Assembly (NCBI RefSeq): GCF_002246015.1
Contig: NZ_NOLJ01000014.1
Span: forward strand, 16,092-60,361
DNA from: Nostoc sp. 'Peltigera membranacea cyanobiont' 210A
GTDB taxonomy: Bacteria; Cyanobacteriota; Cyanobacteriia; Cyanobacteriales; Nostocaceae
DNA: 44,270 nucleotides
Reading direction: 5' to 3'
Position 1 is the stretch's first letter; each line of letters starts with the position of its first letter. This document shows, in pieces, positions 7,685 through 17,146 of this stretch. The position numbers and the translations under genes were made by a program. The notes beneath the pieces are model-generated. The model was not told where the DNA came from. It made no database searches and saw only the letters and a list, made by a program, of their open reading frames with translations.

Positions 7685-10600
7685 ATGGAACTGAAAAATC
7701 ACTGGTTGGCTGCACATAAAGTTGCTTTACCACGACTACTACAGTGGGTGAATCTCCGACCAGAGGAGAGCGAACGAACCCAGATAATGTTTCTTTTTTA
7801 CACAACTGTATGTGTAGGATTGCGGTGGGCAGAAGACAGTACGGTGGCGCTGTTTTTGGATGAATATGGGACTCATTTACTGCCGTGGATGTATATTGCT
7901 AGTGCGGTAATGAGTGCCGGACTGGTTTTTTTATACTCTTGGCTGCAAAAGATTTTTCCCTTACGTCGGGTAATTGTGGCGATCGCACCTTGCATGTTGA
8001 TGCCATTAGTTTTATTAGTTATATTACGTTGGGGATATCATTTTTCCTACCTGGCAGTGATTTCGGCATTTCTGCTGCGGCTGTGGGTAGATGCACTTTA
8101 TGTGGTCAATGACCTCAACACTTCCATTGTCGCCAACCAAATATTTAATATTCGGGAGATTAAACGGACTTACCCACTGGTGAGTAGTGGTCTTTTGGTA
8201 GCAGATGTGATCAGTGGCTTTAGCTTACCTTGGCTAGTGCAATACACCACGTTGAATAAGATCATCCTCATCGCCTGTATCGTGATTTTATTAGGATCGG
8301 GGATTCTATTCTATTTAACTCATCACTATCGAGCAGCTTTTCCTGAAACCCCACAAAGACTAGTTCCCGAACAACAAGCTTCACGAGAGCGTTTCATTAA
8401 AAGTCCCCTAAAGCGGTACGTCTGGCAGTTGTTTGCTTTTGTGGGACTGTTGCAAGTCATTGGGTTGTTAATAGATTTTCAGTATCTGCGCGAACTCCAA
8501 TCCAATTTGAGCGACCGAGAACTTGCGAGCTTTTTGGGTCTTTTTGGTGGAATGTTGGGACTGTGTGAGTTGTTGTTGCAGTGGTTTTTTTCCAGCCGAC
8601 TCATCGAACGCATGGGGGTATTTTTCACTGCGACGCTTTTACCAATTACCGTCGGCTTTTCACTCCCAGGAGTGCTGGTATTACTGCATTTAATTCCAGC
8701 CATGCAATCGCAAAGCTTTTTCTGGGGTTTGATAATTGTCAAATTCTTTGATGAACTTCTGCGCTACACCTTTGTGATGAGTAGCGGCCCCATCTTGTAT
8801 CAACCGATTCCAGAGGCAATTCGCAGCCGGATGCAGACTTTATCTGGTGGAACTGCCGAAGCGATCGCTACAGGTTTGACAGGAGCGCTAATTTTTGCAA
8901 CTATCTTGTTTTGTGGGCGATTTGTACCCGAACCACTACAAAAATGGGTGTTGGTAGCAGAAACCATGCTGATAACTGGCACTTGTTTAACAGTAGTTTG
9001 GGAATTGCGATCGCGCTATGTGGAACTGTTAGTCTTGAGTGTGGCGCGGGGTCACTTGAGTGCAAGCAATGTCGGCTTACGATTTTTCAAACAGGGTGTA
9101 GTCAAAGCTTTAGCAGAAAAAGGCAGTGAGGCTGATAAACGCTCTTGTATTGAACTTTTAGCCCAAATTGACTCCCAAGGCGCGGCGGAAGTTTTAGCAC
9201 CGCTACTAGTGAAGTTAACCCCAGATTTGCAGCGCCAAAGTTTGGAAGTGATGCTGATGGGAGGTGTCAATCCGGTTTATCTAGCCGCCATCCGTCCTTT
9301 GTTAGAAGAATCCCAAGAAACTAACCCCGAAGTTTTTGCTTTAGCGTTGCGCTACGTTTGGCTGGCGGAACCAAATCCCAATTTAAGCCTCCTAGAAGAA
9401 TATTTACACCCCCGACAAAACTCACTCATCCGCGCCACCGCCGCCGCTTTAGTCTTACGCCAGGGAACGCCCATGCAAAAGGTAGTAGCTACGCAAACCA
9501 TGCGCCGGATGCTAACTCATAAGCAAGAACGGGAACGGGTGAATGGAGTTAGAGCGTTGAGAGAAGCAGTTTATTTGCAGGCATTGCGGATTCATATCCC
9601 GAATTTATTACAAGATGAGTCATTACGGGTGCGCTGTGCCGTATTAGAAATGATTTCAGCCACCCATTTAGAAGAGTACTATTCGGCACTGATTGCAGCA
9701 CTTTATTACAAATCAACCCGCAGCACAGCCATGTCAGCCCTAGTGCGACTAGAAAATGAAGCTTTAGAAATGCTGTTGCGGTTGGCAACCAATATTTACA
9801 AACCAGAAGTAGTGCGGATGTATGCTTGGCGTACCATTGCTCAAGTCGGAACCCAGCAAGCATTGGAGAGTTTATGGGAAAACTTGGAAATATCCTGGGG
9901 TACTACTAGGGATAATATTCTCCGCAGCTTATTAAAAATCCACAAACAACCAGGAATTAAGGGTTTAGTAGATCGATTTTATGAAAGTCGGGTAGAAAAT
10001 TTAATTAAGCAGGAATTAAAGTTTTTAGGTGAAATTTACGCCGCATACATTGACTTCCAAACACTAGACCAAAAAGAAAATTATCAATCCAATGAGAGGA
10101 TTGTGATTGTCTCTGAATTACTGCAACGCGCCCTTATCGAATTGGAATTGGATGTCAAAGAGCGGCTGCTACTATTACTGAAACTGCTTTATTCGCCAGA
10201 AAAGATGCAGGCAGCATCCTTCAATCTGCGATCGCTCTCAGTGGTAAACTTAGCGCGGGGGTTAGAAATCTTAGAGCATACCGTAACTTTGTCTTCAAAG
10301 TCTTTATTGCTGAATATTTTAGATAACCGGCCACAGGCAGAAAAATTACAATATCTTGTCGAAGCCAAGATCGTAGAATATGAGAACATGATAGTTAGCG
10401 ATCGCCTCCACAGATTGCTGATGTTGGGTAACTTACTTTCTGATTGGTGCCTAGCTTGCTGTTTTCATTATGCTCAGGTGACACGCATCCGACTAACCAG
10501 TTCTGAGATATTAGTGAGTTTGCGTCATCCCACCGGCTTTGTCAGAGAAGCTGCGATCGCATACTTGAATATGGTTTCACATCGCGTTCTCCTGCAAATC

Positions 10601-10690
10601 CTCCCCCAGCTACAAAAAGATCCACATCCTTTAGTGTCTGCTCAAGTTAAAGAGTTACTCGAAAAATACCAATTCAAAAATTACAATTGA
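7685..10690 (+). CDS. ADP/ATP-translocase-like membrane protein fused to HEAT repeats
   Basis: 1001 residues. The first ~440 residues carry about 11-12 hydrophobic helices (for example FLYTTVCVGLRWAEDSTVAL and MYIASAVMSAGLVFLYSW) and resemble the NTT/AAA nucleotide-exchange transporters of plastids and intracellular bacteria, a branch of the MFS fold. From about 460 to 1000 the chain is soluble and helical, with HEAT-like repeats (IELLAQIDSQGAAEVLAPLL, and LVSLRHPTGFVREAAIAYLN near the end). Such repeats usually bind proteins. True NTT transporters rely on conserved charged residues that I could not check, so nucleotide transport is unproven. The gene stands alone between repeat-rich gaps. 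Confidence 0.75.
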   Translation: MELKNHWLAAHKVALPRLLQWVNLRPEESERTQIMFLFYTTVCVGLRWAEDSTVALFLDEYGTHLLPWMYIASAVMSAGLVFLYSWLQKIFPLRRVIVAIAPCMLMPLVLLVILRWGYHFSYLAVISAFLLRLWVDALYVVNDLNTSIVANQIFNIREIKRTYPLVSSGLLVADVISGFSLPWLVQYTTLNKIILIACIVILLGSGILFYLTHHYRAAFPETPQRLVPEQQASRERFIKSPLKRYVWQLFAFVGLLQVIGLLIDFQYLRELQSNLSDRELASFLGLFGGMLGLCELLLQWFFSSRLIERMGVFFTATLLPITVGFSLPGVLVLLHLIPAMQSQSFFWGLIIVKFFDELLRYTFVMSSGPILYQPIPEAIRSRMQTLSGGTAEAIATGLTGALIFATILFCGRFVPEPLQKWVLVAETMLITGTCLTVVWELRSRYVELLVLSVARGHLSASNVGLRFFKQGVVKALAEKGSEADKRSCIELLAQIDSQGAAEVLAPLLVKLTPDLQRQSLEVMLMGGVNPVYLAAIRPLLEESQETNPEVFALALRYVWLAEPNPNLSLLEEYLHPRQNSLIRATAAALVLRQGTPMQKVVATQTMRRMLTHKQERERVNGVRALREAVYLQALRIHIPNLLQDESLRVRCAVLEMISATHLEEYYSALIAALYYKSTRSTAMSALVRLENEALEMLLRLATNIYKPEVVRMYAWRTIAQVGTQQALESLWENLEISWGTTRDNILRSLLKIHKQPGIKGLVDRFYESRVENLIKQELKFLGEIYAAYIDFQTLDQKENYQSNERIVIVSELLQRALIELELDVKERLLLLLKLLYSPEKMQAASFNLRSLSVVNLARGLEILEHTVTLSSKSLLLNILDNRPQAEKLQYLVEAKIVEYENMIVSDRLHRLLMLGNLLSDWCLACCFHYAQVTRIRLTSSEILVSLRHPTGFVREAAIAYLNMVSHRVLLQILPQLQKDPHPLVSAQVKELLEKYQFKNYN

Positions 10691-10741
10691 AAAAACCTTC
10701 AATCGCTGTAGAAGTAGAATTAATGCCCAATGCCCAATAAC

Positions 10742-10812
10742 TAATGACCAATGACAAATGACAAATGACAAATGACAAATGACAAATGACAAATGACAAA
10801 TGACCAATGACT
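10742..10812. repeat. heptameric short tandem repeat array
   Basis: About nine near-perfect tandem copies of the 7-mer ACAAATG, with variants (CCAATGA) at both ends. This is a short tandemly repeated repetitive (STRR) sequence of the Nostocales. Copy number is likely to vary between strains. Confidence 0.9.
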
Positions 10813-10861
10813 ATTTGTTAACCTGTAAACTGAAGTAAAAATTCAAAGAATATCAGGAATC

Positions 10862-11539
10862 ATGTACGTACTCATCGGTGGAGCAGGCTTAGTGGGGCTA
10901 AGTTTAGCGCAAAAACTGGTAGAACTAGGACATACTGTTGCCGTAATTGACATTGACCCTATCGCTTGCCGCTACGCCCGCGAACAAGTAGGAGCAATGG
11001 CTTTTGAAGGCAGTGCTGTGAGTACAGAAGTATTGTTAGAAGCGGGGATTCGCAAAGCCGGTTCCTTGGCAGCAGTTCTGAGAAGTGATGCCTTAAACTT
11101 AGCAATGGTAACTCTTGCTAAACACTACGGCGTCACCCATATTTTGAGTCGGATGCGCCACCCCGATTTTGCCGAACCATTGCGGATAGCTGGAGCCAAC
11201 CATATTATCAGTACTGTGGAACTATCAGTTTCAACAATGGTGAATGCCATTGAGTATCCACAAGTGGAATCAATGATGCATTTTGAGCAGGGACAGATTG
11301 AGGTTCTGAAACTTTCCATTCCCAACAATTGCTATGTTGCCGGTCGTAGCGTTGCCGAAATTGCTCAAGATCCCCAATTCCCCACTGGTTCGCTAATTAT
11401 TGGCTATCAATCTCATCCCCACGAAGATTTGATGATTCCTAACGGCAGTACAATACTGGAACCTCATTCAACTGTGCTGATTGTGACTAAACCAAGATGC
11501 TTACATCAAGTCATTGATTTTATTGAACAAAGATGTTGA
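10862..11539 (+). CDS. TrkA-N domain (K+ channel/transporter regulatory) protein
   Basis: 225 residues: an N-terminal Rossmann RCK/TrkA-N domain with the nucleotide-binding loop GGAGLVG (residues 6-12) and the acidic residues after strand 2 (AVIDIDP), then a C-terminal TrkA-C-like domain (from about 140; VLKLSIPNNCYVAGRSVAEI). The layout matches the single-unit KtrA/TrkA proteins that gate K+ uptake by binding NAD(H) or ATP. No channel subunit (KtrB/TrkH) is nearby, so its partner is unknown. An AGGA lies 5 bases before the ATG. A short gap with a hairpin separates it from the lipoprotein gene. Confidence 0.88.
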   Translation: MYVLIGGAGLVGLSLAQKLVELGHTVAVIDIDPIACRYAREQVGAMAFEGSAVSTEVLLEAGIRKAGSLAAVLRSDALNLAMVTLAKHYGVTHILSRMRHPDFAEPLRIAGANHIISTVELSVSTMVNAIEYPQVESMMHFEQGQIEVLKLSIPNNCYVAGRSVAEIAQDPQFPTGSLIIGYQSHPHEDLMIPNGSTILEPHSTVLIVTKPRCLHQVIDFIEQRC

Positions 11540-11547
11540 GCGCAGTT

Positions 11548-11573
11548 CCTACCTAAACTGTTTATTAGGTAGG
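11548..11573 (+). other. hairpin between the TrkA-N and lipoprotein genes
   Basis: CCTACCTAA (11548-11556) pairs perfectly with TTAGGTAGG (11565-11573). No T run follows, so it may be an mRNA-stabilising or attenuating hairpin and not a full terminator. Confidence 0.5.
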
Positions 11574-11607
11574 GTTGGCTACACATATAAAAAATTGGTG
11601 AGTTTTG

Positions 11608-12162
11608 ATGAAGCTGTATAGATATATTTATTTAGCGATCGCTGTTATTATTCTTGCATCTTGTGAATCAACACCCAAGTCACAACCCAATGCCATTCCA
11701 GCAACCCCATTACAAAAAACAGTGACGCTGGATCAGAATTTTAAGATAGCCAGCGGTCAAACTCTTTATGTTCCAGTCTACTCTCATATCTATCATCACA
11801 ATCGCCAAGAGGTTTTTGAGTTAGCAGCTACGCTTAGTATTCGGAATACAGATTTGACCAATCCGATTATTATTACTTCTGTGCGCTACTACAACTCAGA
11901 AGGGAAACTAATTAAGCAGTATTTAGAGCGCCCTATTCAACTTGATGCGCTGGCTTCGACAGATTTTTTTATCAATAGAAATGACACCAGTGGAGGTTTA
12001 GGCGCAAACTTCATTGTCGAGTGGGTAGCCCAAACAGAAATATCCGAACCGATAGTGGAGGCAGTCATGATTGGTACTGACTTTCAACAAGGAATTTCTT
12101 TTATCAGTCCTGGTAGAGTAATTAAAAGTCAAAATAACGATAAGCGATCGCCTTTAAAATAG
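11608..12162 (+). CDS. DUF3124 lipoprotein
   Basis: 184 residues from ATG 11608 (MKLYRYIYLAIAVIILASC); a TTG three bases earlier adds only one residue. The N-terminus is a lipoprotein signal with lipobox LASC, so the mature protein would be lipid-anchored at Cys19. The rest matches DUF3124 as I recall it: QTLYVPVYSHIYHH, LAATLSIRNTDLTNPIIITS, then VRYYNSEGKLIKQYL. Function is unknown. It follows the TrkA-N gene by 68 bases on the same strand, which may mean co-transcription. Confidence 0.82.
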   Translation: MKLYRYIYLAIAVIILASCESTPKSQPNAIPATPLQKTVTLDQNFKIASGQTLYVPVYSHIYHHNRQEVFELAATLSIRNTDLTNPIIITSVRYYNSEGKLIKQYLERPIQLDALASTDFFINRNDTSGGLGANFIVEWVAQTEISEPIVEAVMIGTDFQQGISFISPGRVIKSQNNDKRSPLK

Positions 12163-12194
12163 AAATTTTCAAAAGCTAATTTATCGAGCAGAAT

Positions 12195-12289
12195 TCAGCA
12201 CTCAGCACTCAGCACTCAGCACTCATCACTCAGCCCTCAGCACTCATTACTCAGCCCTCAGCACTCAGCACTCATCACTCATCACTGAG
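12195..12289. repeat. heptameric repeat array (CAGCACT)n
   Basis: About thirteen imperfect tandem copies of CAGCACT, with variants CATCACT, CAGCCCT and CATTACT. This is a typical Nostocales STRR. The remainder of 12163-12434 has no gene; the phosphoglucomutase promoter must lie in 12290-12434. Confidence 0.9.
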
Positions 12290-12434
12290 TATGGTAAAAG
12301 GGGCTGTATGGTGCGGCGCTATCGAAAATTGGAGAACAAGGGAGTTAGTAGCCAATAGATAGATAATACTTAGCAATTTTTTTTTTGTAACGAACTTATG
12401 TAAAGCTGTAAAAGAAAAATGCCTTGTTAAATCT

Positions 12435-14069
12435 ATGAACATCCATAAAGTCTCTACTACTCCCTTCAGCGACCAAAAGCCTGGTACTTCTGGGCTGCGG
12501 AAAGCAGTTAAGGTTTTTCAGCAGCCCCACTACCTGGAAAATTTTGTCCAATCCATCTTCGATTCTGTAGGGGACTTGCAGGGACAAACCATAGTCCTGG
12601 GTGGTGATGGTCGTTATTACAATCGCCAAGCCATTCAAATCATTTTGAAAATGGCTGCGGCCAATGGAATTGGGCGGATTAAAGTTGGCCAACGGGGGAT
12701 TTTGTCTACTCCTGCAACTTCCGCGATTATTCGCAAGTACGAGGCTATTGGTGGCGTCATCTTGTCTGCTAGCCATAATCCGGGCGGGCCAAATGGTGAC
12801 TTTGGCGTGAAATATAACATTAACAACGGTGGCCCAGCGCCGGAAAAGGTGACAGAGGCTATGTACGATCGCAGTAAAGTGATTGATAGCTACCAAATTC
12901 TGGAAGCATCAGATGTAGATTTAGAAACTTTGGGTGAGTCACATTTAGGAGAGACGGTAGTTGAGGTGATTGACTCCGTACATGATTATCAAGAGTTAAT
13001 GGAGTCCCTGTTTGATTTTGAACGGATTCACCAACTGTTGACAAAAGGAAATTTTCGGTTCAGCATCGATGCCTTACATGCGGTGGCTGGCCCTTATGCC
13101 CATGCTATTTTTGAGCAACGTTTAGGCGCACCAGTGGGAACTGTGCAAAATGGTACACCCCTAGAAGACTTTGGCGGCGGCCACCCTGACCCAAATCTGG
13201 TTTATGCCCATGATTTGGTGGATATTTTGTACGGAGAGAATGCACCCGACTTTGGGGCAGCTTTTGATGGAGATGGCGATCGCAATATGATCTTAGGGCG
13301 TAAGTTCTTTGTCACCCCTAGCGATAGCCTCGCAGTGTTAGCCGCAAACGCCAAGCTAGTCCCTGGTTATAGTGCAGGTTTAGCCGGGGTAGCGCGATCG
13401 ATGCCTACTAGCCAAGCAGTAGATCGAGTTGCTGCTCAGATTGGGATTGAATCTTATGAAACACCCACAGGCTGGAAGTTTTTCGGCAATCTCTTAGACG
13501 CGGGGAAAGCAACTCTGTGCGGTGAAGAAAGTTTTGGTACCGGCTCTAACCATATCCGTGAAAAAGATGGGCTATGGGCTGTCCTGTTTTGGCTGAATAT
13601 CCTAGCAGTCCGGCAACAATCTGTTGAGCAGATTGTCCGGGAACACTGGCAAACCTATGGACGCAATTATTACTCTCGCCATGACTATGAAGAGATAGAG
13701 ACAGGCCCAGCCAACACTTTAATAGAAAGACTGCGTTCCTTATTGCCAAATCTTAAAGGCAAGCAATTCGGTAACTATCAAGTTGAATACAGTGATGACT
13801 TTAGTTATACCGACCCTGTTGATGGTAGCATTAGCGAGCAACAAGGTGTTCGCATTGGCTTTACTGATGGCTCCCGCATTGTCGTGCGACTTTCTGGTAC
13901 GGGGACTCAAGGTGCAACCCTAAGAGTTTATCTAGAAAGCTACGAGCCAGATCCCGCCAAACATGACCTCGATCCACAGCAAGCACTTGCTTCTTTAATC
14001 ACTATTGCTCAGGAGATAGTCCAGATTCGCGAACTGACAGGACGGGAACAGCCAACTGTAATCACCTAG
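12435..14069 (+). CDS. pgm: phosphoglucomutase (alpha-D-glucose type)
   Basis: 544 residues, full length. It interconverts glucose-1-phosphate and glucose-6-phosphate, linking glycogen to central metabolism. The start KPGTSGLRKAVKVF is diagnostic of the family. The catalytic phosphoserine loop is LSASHNPGG (about residues 112-120), the Mg2+ loop is DGDGDRN (about 279-285), the sugar-binding loop is GEESFGTGS, and the phosphate-binding loop near the C-terminus is RLSGTGTQGATLRVY. All key residues are intact. It converges on the downstream antiporter gene. Confidence 0.96.
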   Translation: MNIHKVSTTPFSDQKPGTSGLRKAVKVFQQPHYLENFVQSIFDSVGDLQGQTIVLGGDGRYYNRQAIQIILKMAAANGIGRIKVGQRGILSTPATSAIIRKYEAIGGVILSASHNPGGPNGDFGVKYNINNGGPAPEKVTEAMYDRSKVIDSYQILEASDVDLETLGESHLGETVVEVIDSVHDYQELMESLFDFERIHQLLTKGNFRFSIDALHAVAGPYAHAIFEQRLGAPVGTVQNGTPLEDFGGGHPDPNLVYAHDLVDILYGENAPDFGAAFDGDGDRNMILGRKFFVTPSDSLAVLAANAKLVPGYSAGLAGVARSMPTSQAVDRVAAQIGIESYETPTGWKFFGNLLDAGKATLCGEESFGTGSNHIREKDGLWAVLFWLNILAVRQQSVEQIVREHWQTYGRNYYSRHDYEEIETGPANTLIERLRSLLPNLKGKQFGNYQVEYSDDFSYTDPVDGSISEQQGVRIGFTDGSRIVVRLSGTGTQGATLRVYLESYEPDPAKHDLDPQQALASLITIAQEIVQIRELTGREQPTVIT

Positions 14070-14080
14070 CACTTTGTTAA

Positions 14081-14181
14081 TACCAACTTGAAAAAAGAAT
14101 GCGACAAATAGACCCTCTGTAGAGACGCGATGAATCGCGTCTTTACCCAAGGATGTGTTGCAATCCTTAATTTAATTGGTA
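14081..14181. mobile_element. MITE-like palindromic element (copy A)
   Basis: 101 bp with ends TACCAA (14081-14086) and TTGGTA (14176-14181). A 9-bp hairpin sits at its centre: AGACGCGAT (14123-14131) / ATCGCGTCT (14134-14142). The inner ~85 bp recurs at 18840-18932 with a handful of changes, which shows it is a dispersed element. Confidence 0.7.
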
Positions 14182-14195
14182 TAAGCTAGTTTTGA

Positions 14196-14251
14196 GGTTT
14201 GTAGTAAGAATTTTAGTGCTTAGAAAGTAACGACTAAAGTTCTTACTCTGA
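14196..14251. repeat. palindromic repeat between convergent genes (copy 2)
   Basis: GTAGTAAGAATTTTAGTGCT followed by TAGAAAGTAACGACTAAAGT and TCTTAC closely matches 1925-1970. Like that copy, it lies between two convergent genes. With copy A above it fills most of the 321-base gap 14070-14390. Confidence 0.6.
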
Positions 14252-14390
14252 CCGATCTTTTTTTACCTGAAAACGGTCACAATGCTGTATTTTCTCTGCT
14301 TCAGCTTCTTTGTCACCCCCTTCAGAATAACGAAGCTCAAAGGTTCATTGATAAAACCCAGACTATGCCCCATTCCCAATCCCCATATCC

Positions 14391-15995
14391 TTAATCATCT
14401 TCTAATTTCAGTAATTGTTCATCGAGAGTTTGTATCCGTCCACGCACAATTTCTTCCGAGAGAATTCGCTTCCGCATTGCCTCATTGAGCGCTCCTTTTT
14501 CTGCCAGCAGTAAACGTCGGCGAATAGCTTCAAGTTTACTACTCTTGCCACTTCCACCTTCCACCTCATCAGGGCGACGATTATATAATTCGCGTAGTGT
14601 TTTTTCTGCACCGGCAATTCGTACCTGATAAGCTGAACGCATCTCTTCATAAACGGCTTTTGGTAATACCCCTGATTTCAACAAGCTATCTAATTCATCT
14701 TGTGCTGCCTTACCCGTTATCAACTGAGCTTGCAACTCTTCAACCTGTTGTTGAACTTCGGAAAATTTAGATAATTTTAAGCGTTTTACCACCCAAGGCA
14801 AACTTAAACCCTGTCCCACTAACGAAACCAGCACACAGCCGAAGACTATAGCTATCAGGACATCTCGCCCTGGCAGTGTTGTAGGTAAACTCAATGCCAG
14901 AGCCATTGAGAGTGAACCTTTAATGTTGCCTAAAAACAGTAAATGTTGCCAGCGCAGCGGAATTGGGCGGTCAATCCAACGAACTACTGCTAGCAGTGGA
15001 TACACCGTAAGAACTCGCCCGATTTGATAAGCCAAAACTGCAAGTAGAATTGCAGGTAAAGTTTTCCAGAGCGTTACCAAATTTATTTCTACACCAATCA
15101 ACAGAAAAATAAAGGTGTTGACAGTAAAACTCGCATATTCCCAAAAACTCAACAAAGTGATGCGGCTAGAAGCAGAAGTATTCTGAGAAAGCCCCAAATT
15201 CCCGAAAATTAATCCAGCTACAACTACGGCTACAGCACCTGATACACCGAGAAATTGCCCAACCTGAAAAGTTCCTAATGCAACTGCGACTGTGAGCAAA
15301 AGACTGCTAAGAGCATCATCTAAACGGGCGAAAACAGGTATACTCAAGTAGCCCAAGACTAACCCCACAACGCAGCCTCCTAGAGAGATAAATAGCAGTT
15401 GTTGGATTCCCTCTATAAATGTGAGTGAGCCTGTTGAATATACTTGCAAAATTAGGTTGAAGGAAACTAGGGCAGCGGCATCATTGAATAGAGTTTCTCC
15501 TTCAACGATGGTGGAAAGCCGCGAGGGTACTGGTATATCTTTAAATACAGCAATCATGGAAACAGTATCAGTGTTTGCCAGAATTACTCCGACAAATAAC
15601 GCAGGTATCCAACTCAGTCCCAGCCCAAATTTCAACAGGACGGCAATAATCGCACTGGAAACCAAAGCACCTGGCCCAGCTAGTAGGGCAATTGGTTTAA
15701 AGGTGCTGCGTAGGCGGCTAACATCTGTATTAATACCAGCTTCAAAGATGAGAATTGGCAAGAAAAGATCCAAAACAAGGGTTGGATTTAAACCAATCCG
15801 ACGAGACAATAACTCAGTGATGGGCAAACCAGCTAATACTAAACCCGTAACATAAGGGATTCTCAACCGCCGGGACAGCAAAGCTACACCTGTAGCCAGA
15901 ACCAAGAGAATAATTGAAACTTTGACTAATTCGGTAACATCCACTATTACGTTTTGGAGAGTTAGTTTGACTTGACTGATAGATTCTCCCCTCAT
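14391..15995 (-). CDS. CPA1-family Na+/H+ antiporter
   Basis: 534 residues. About 12 membrane helices fill residues 25-400, followed by a charged, partly coiled cytosolic tail of ~130 residues (VQQQVEELQAQLITGKAAQD...). CPA1 hallmarks are ILANTDTVSMIAVF and the ion-binding segment EGETLFNDAAALVSF with its Asn-Asp pair. The protein would expel Na+ in exchange for protons. Its closest relative in the window is the CPA1 protein at 17147-18694, but here ATDPVS is replaced by NTDTVS. The DUF389 gene lies 19 bases upstream on the same strand, suggesting an operon. The exact start is uncertain. Confidence 0.9.
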   Translation of the reverse strand: MRGESISQVKLTLQNVIVDVTELVKVSIILLVLATGVALLSRRLRIPYVTGLVLAGLPITELLSRRIGLNPTLVLDLFLPILIFEAGINTDVSRLRSTFKPIALLAGPGALVSSAIIAVLLKFGLGLSWIPALFVGVILANTDTVSMIAVFKDIPVPSRLSTIVEGETLFNDAAALVSFNLILQVYSTGSLTFIEGIQQLLFISLGGCVVGLVLGYLSIPVFARLDDALSSLLLTVAVALGTFQVGQFLGVSGAVAVVVAGLIFGNLGLSQNTSASSRITLLSFWEYASFTVNTFIFLLIGVEINLVTLWKTLPAILLAVLAYQIGRVLTVYPLLAVVRWIDRPIPLRWQHLLFLGNIKGSLSMALALSLPTTLPGRDVLIAIVFGCVLVSLVGQGLSLPWVVKRLKLSKFSEVQQQVEELQAQLITGKAAQDELDSLLKSGVLPKAVYEEMRSAYQVRIAGAEKTLRELYNRRPDEVEGGSGKSSKLEAIRRRLLLAEKGALNEAMRKRILSEEIVRGRIQTLDEQLLKLEDD

Positions 15996-16014
15996 TCATG
16001 CCAAATTAGCAAGT

Positions 16015-17016
16015 TCAGGGAGTGGATTCGGAACGGCGAATTTCGTCAACTTGACCAACTTCAAAAATTAGCGTGAATGCTTGCCCCATCTCTTGTTTGA
16101 TAAATGCTTCTAATAATTCTACTTGCCGAGGTGTGACGGGTTCTCTTGCCCGGACACTCAAACGCACTTCTGGGGGATTTGTCAACCAATTGGTATTACT
16201 GTTAAGCAACTGCAAGCGGCCAAAGGTGACAGTTCGGTTCAACAATGCCCGTCGTAGACTGCTTTCTAGTTGTGCTTGTCGTACAAGTCGGGCAAAGCTG
16301 ACTCCCAAGGGAATTAGCAGGATAGCTGTCAATGCCATAGTCCAAATTAGGGGTTGACGCGCCCGCGCCATTGAAGTGTAACCTGCTACCACAAATGTCA
16401 CCATACACGAGAGGGCAATACCTAGCAAGTTGGTGAGATAAAGTAGAGTTGCCCCGAAACTGAGTGACCAATTTCCTTGTGCCAAGCCTAAGCCAATGAC
16501 ACAAATGGGAGGCATGAGGGCAACAGCGATCGCAGTTCCCGCTAAACTACCAGAGATTTTCGTTTCAATTTTCGCGTAGCCACTGATACCACCAGCTGCT
16601 ACCGCAATTCCCAAATCTAACAGCGTTGGTCTAGATCGAGCCAGTACTTCGCTACCATAACTCGGCAATCCCACCAGCAAACCCAGAGTAAAGGCGATCG
16701 CTACCGCTAATCCTGTACCCACCGCTACGGCAATAATTCCTTTGCGAAATAAGCTAATATCTGCTTGCAAAGCACCAAAAGCTAACCCGCGAATCGGCAA
16801 CATCAGGGGGGCAATAATCATCGCGCCAATAATCACAGCCGCACTGTTAGACAATAAACCCAAAGTAGCAATTGCGCAGGAGCTAATAATCAAAATTATG
16901 TAAGCTGAGTCTAGAGTGGATTCAGCCAGCAAGTCTGTTTGTAGCTGTTGGAGTTGTTCCGGCTGCGAACCCCGACGGCGGAAATTTTTAAACCGGTCTC
17001 GAATGTTATTACCCAA
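16015..17016 (-). CDS. DUF389 membrane protein
   Basis: 333 residues with a TTG start: GGAGG at 17023-17027 (minus strand) is ideally spaced, and no better ATG is available. The DUF389 core has about six membrane helices, with the conserved stretches SNSAAVIIGAMIIAPLMLPI, GISGYAKIETKISGSLAGTA and IAVALMPPICVIGLGLAQG. A soluble C-terminal part (from about 250) ends the chain. Function is unknown; family members are predicted transporters or channels. It lies directly upstream of one CPA1 antiporter and divergent from another, so a role in ion or pH balance is a reasonable inference. Confidence 0.88.
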   Translation of the reverse strand: MGNNIRDRFKNFRRRGSQPEQLQQLQTDLLAESTLDSAYIILIISSCAIATLGLLSNSAAVIIGAMIIAPLMLPIRGLAFGALQADISLFRKGIIAVAVGTGLAVAIAFTLGLLVGLPSYGSEVLARSRPTLLDLGIAVAAGGISGYAKIETKISGSLAGTAIAVALMPPICVIGLGLAQGNWSLSFGATLLYLTNLLGIALSCMVTFVVAGYTSMARARQPLIWTMALTAILLIPLGVSFARLVRQAQLESSLRRALLNRTVTFGRLQLLNSNTNWLTNPPEVRLSVRAREPVTPRQVELLEAFIKQEMGQAFTLIFEVGQVDEIRRSESTP

Positions 17017-17146
17017 GACCTTCCTCCTAAATACTCGGTTAACTGTTAAATCTTCTTTCTTTGTTAATTAAAGTCTTACATTAATCTAGTCTCATCTAAA
17101 AATAGTCAGATGAGGATAAAGGCAAAATTATACCAGGAATTTTCTT

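Noticed and set aside
7506..7694. 62-codon open frame before the translocase-like gene
   Set aside because: It is a translation of purine-rich and C-rich intergenic repeats, with no ribosome site and no recognisable protein features.
12195..12289. Possible CRISPR array
   Set aside because: The units are contiguous 7-mers without spacers, so this is an STRR. The same holds for 10742-10812.
12396..12896. 166-codon frame antisense to phosphoglucomutase
   Set aside because: It lies opposite the conserved N-terminus of pgm and has no family features.
15421..15855. 144-codon frame antisense to the CPA1 antiporter
   Set aside because: The antiporter gene on the other strand has clear motifs throughout; this is a shadow frame.
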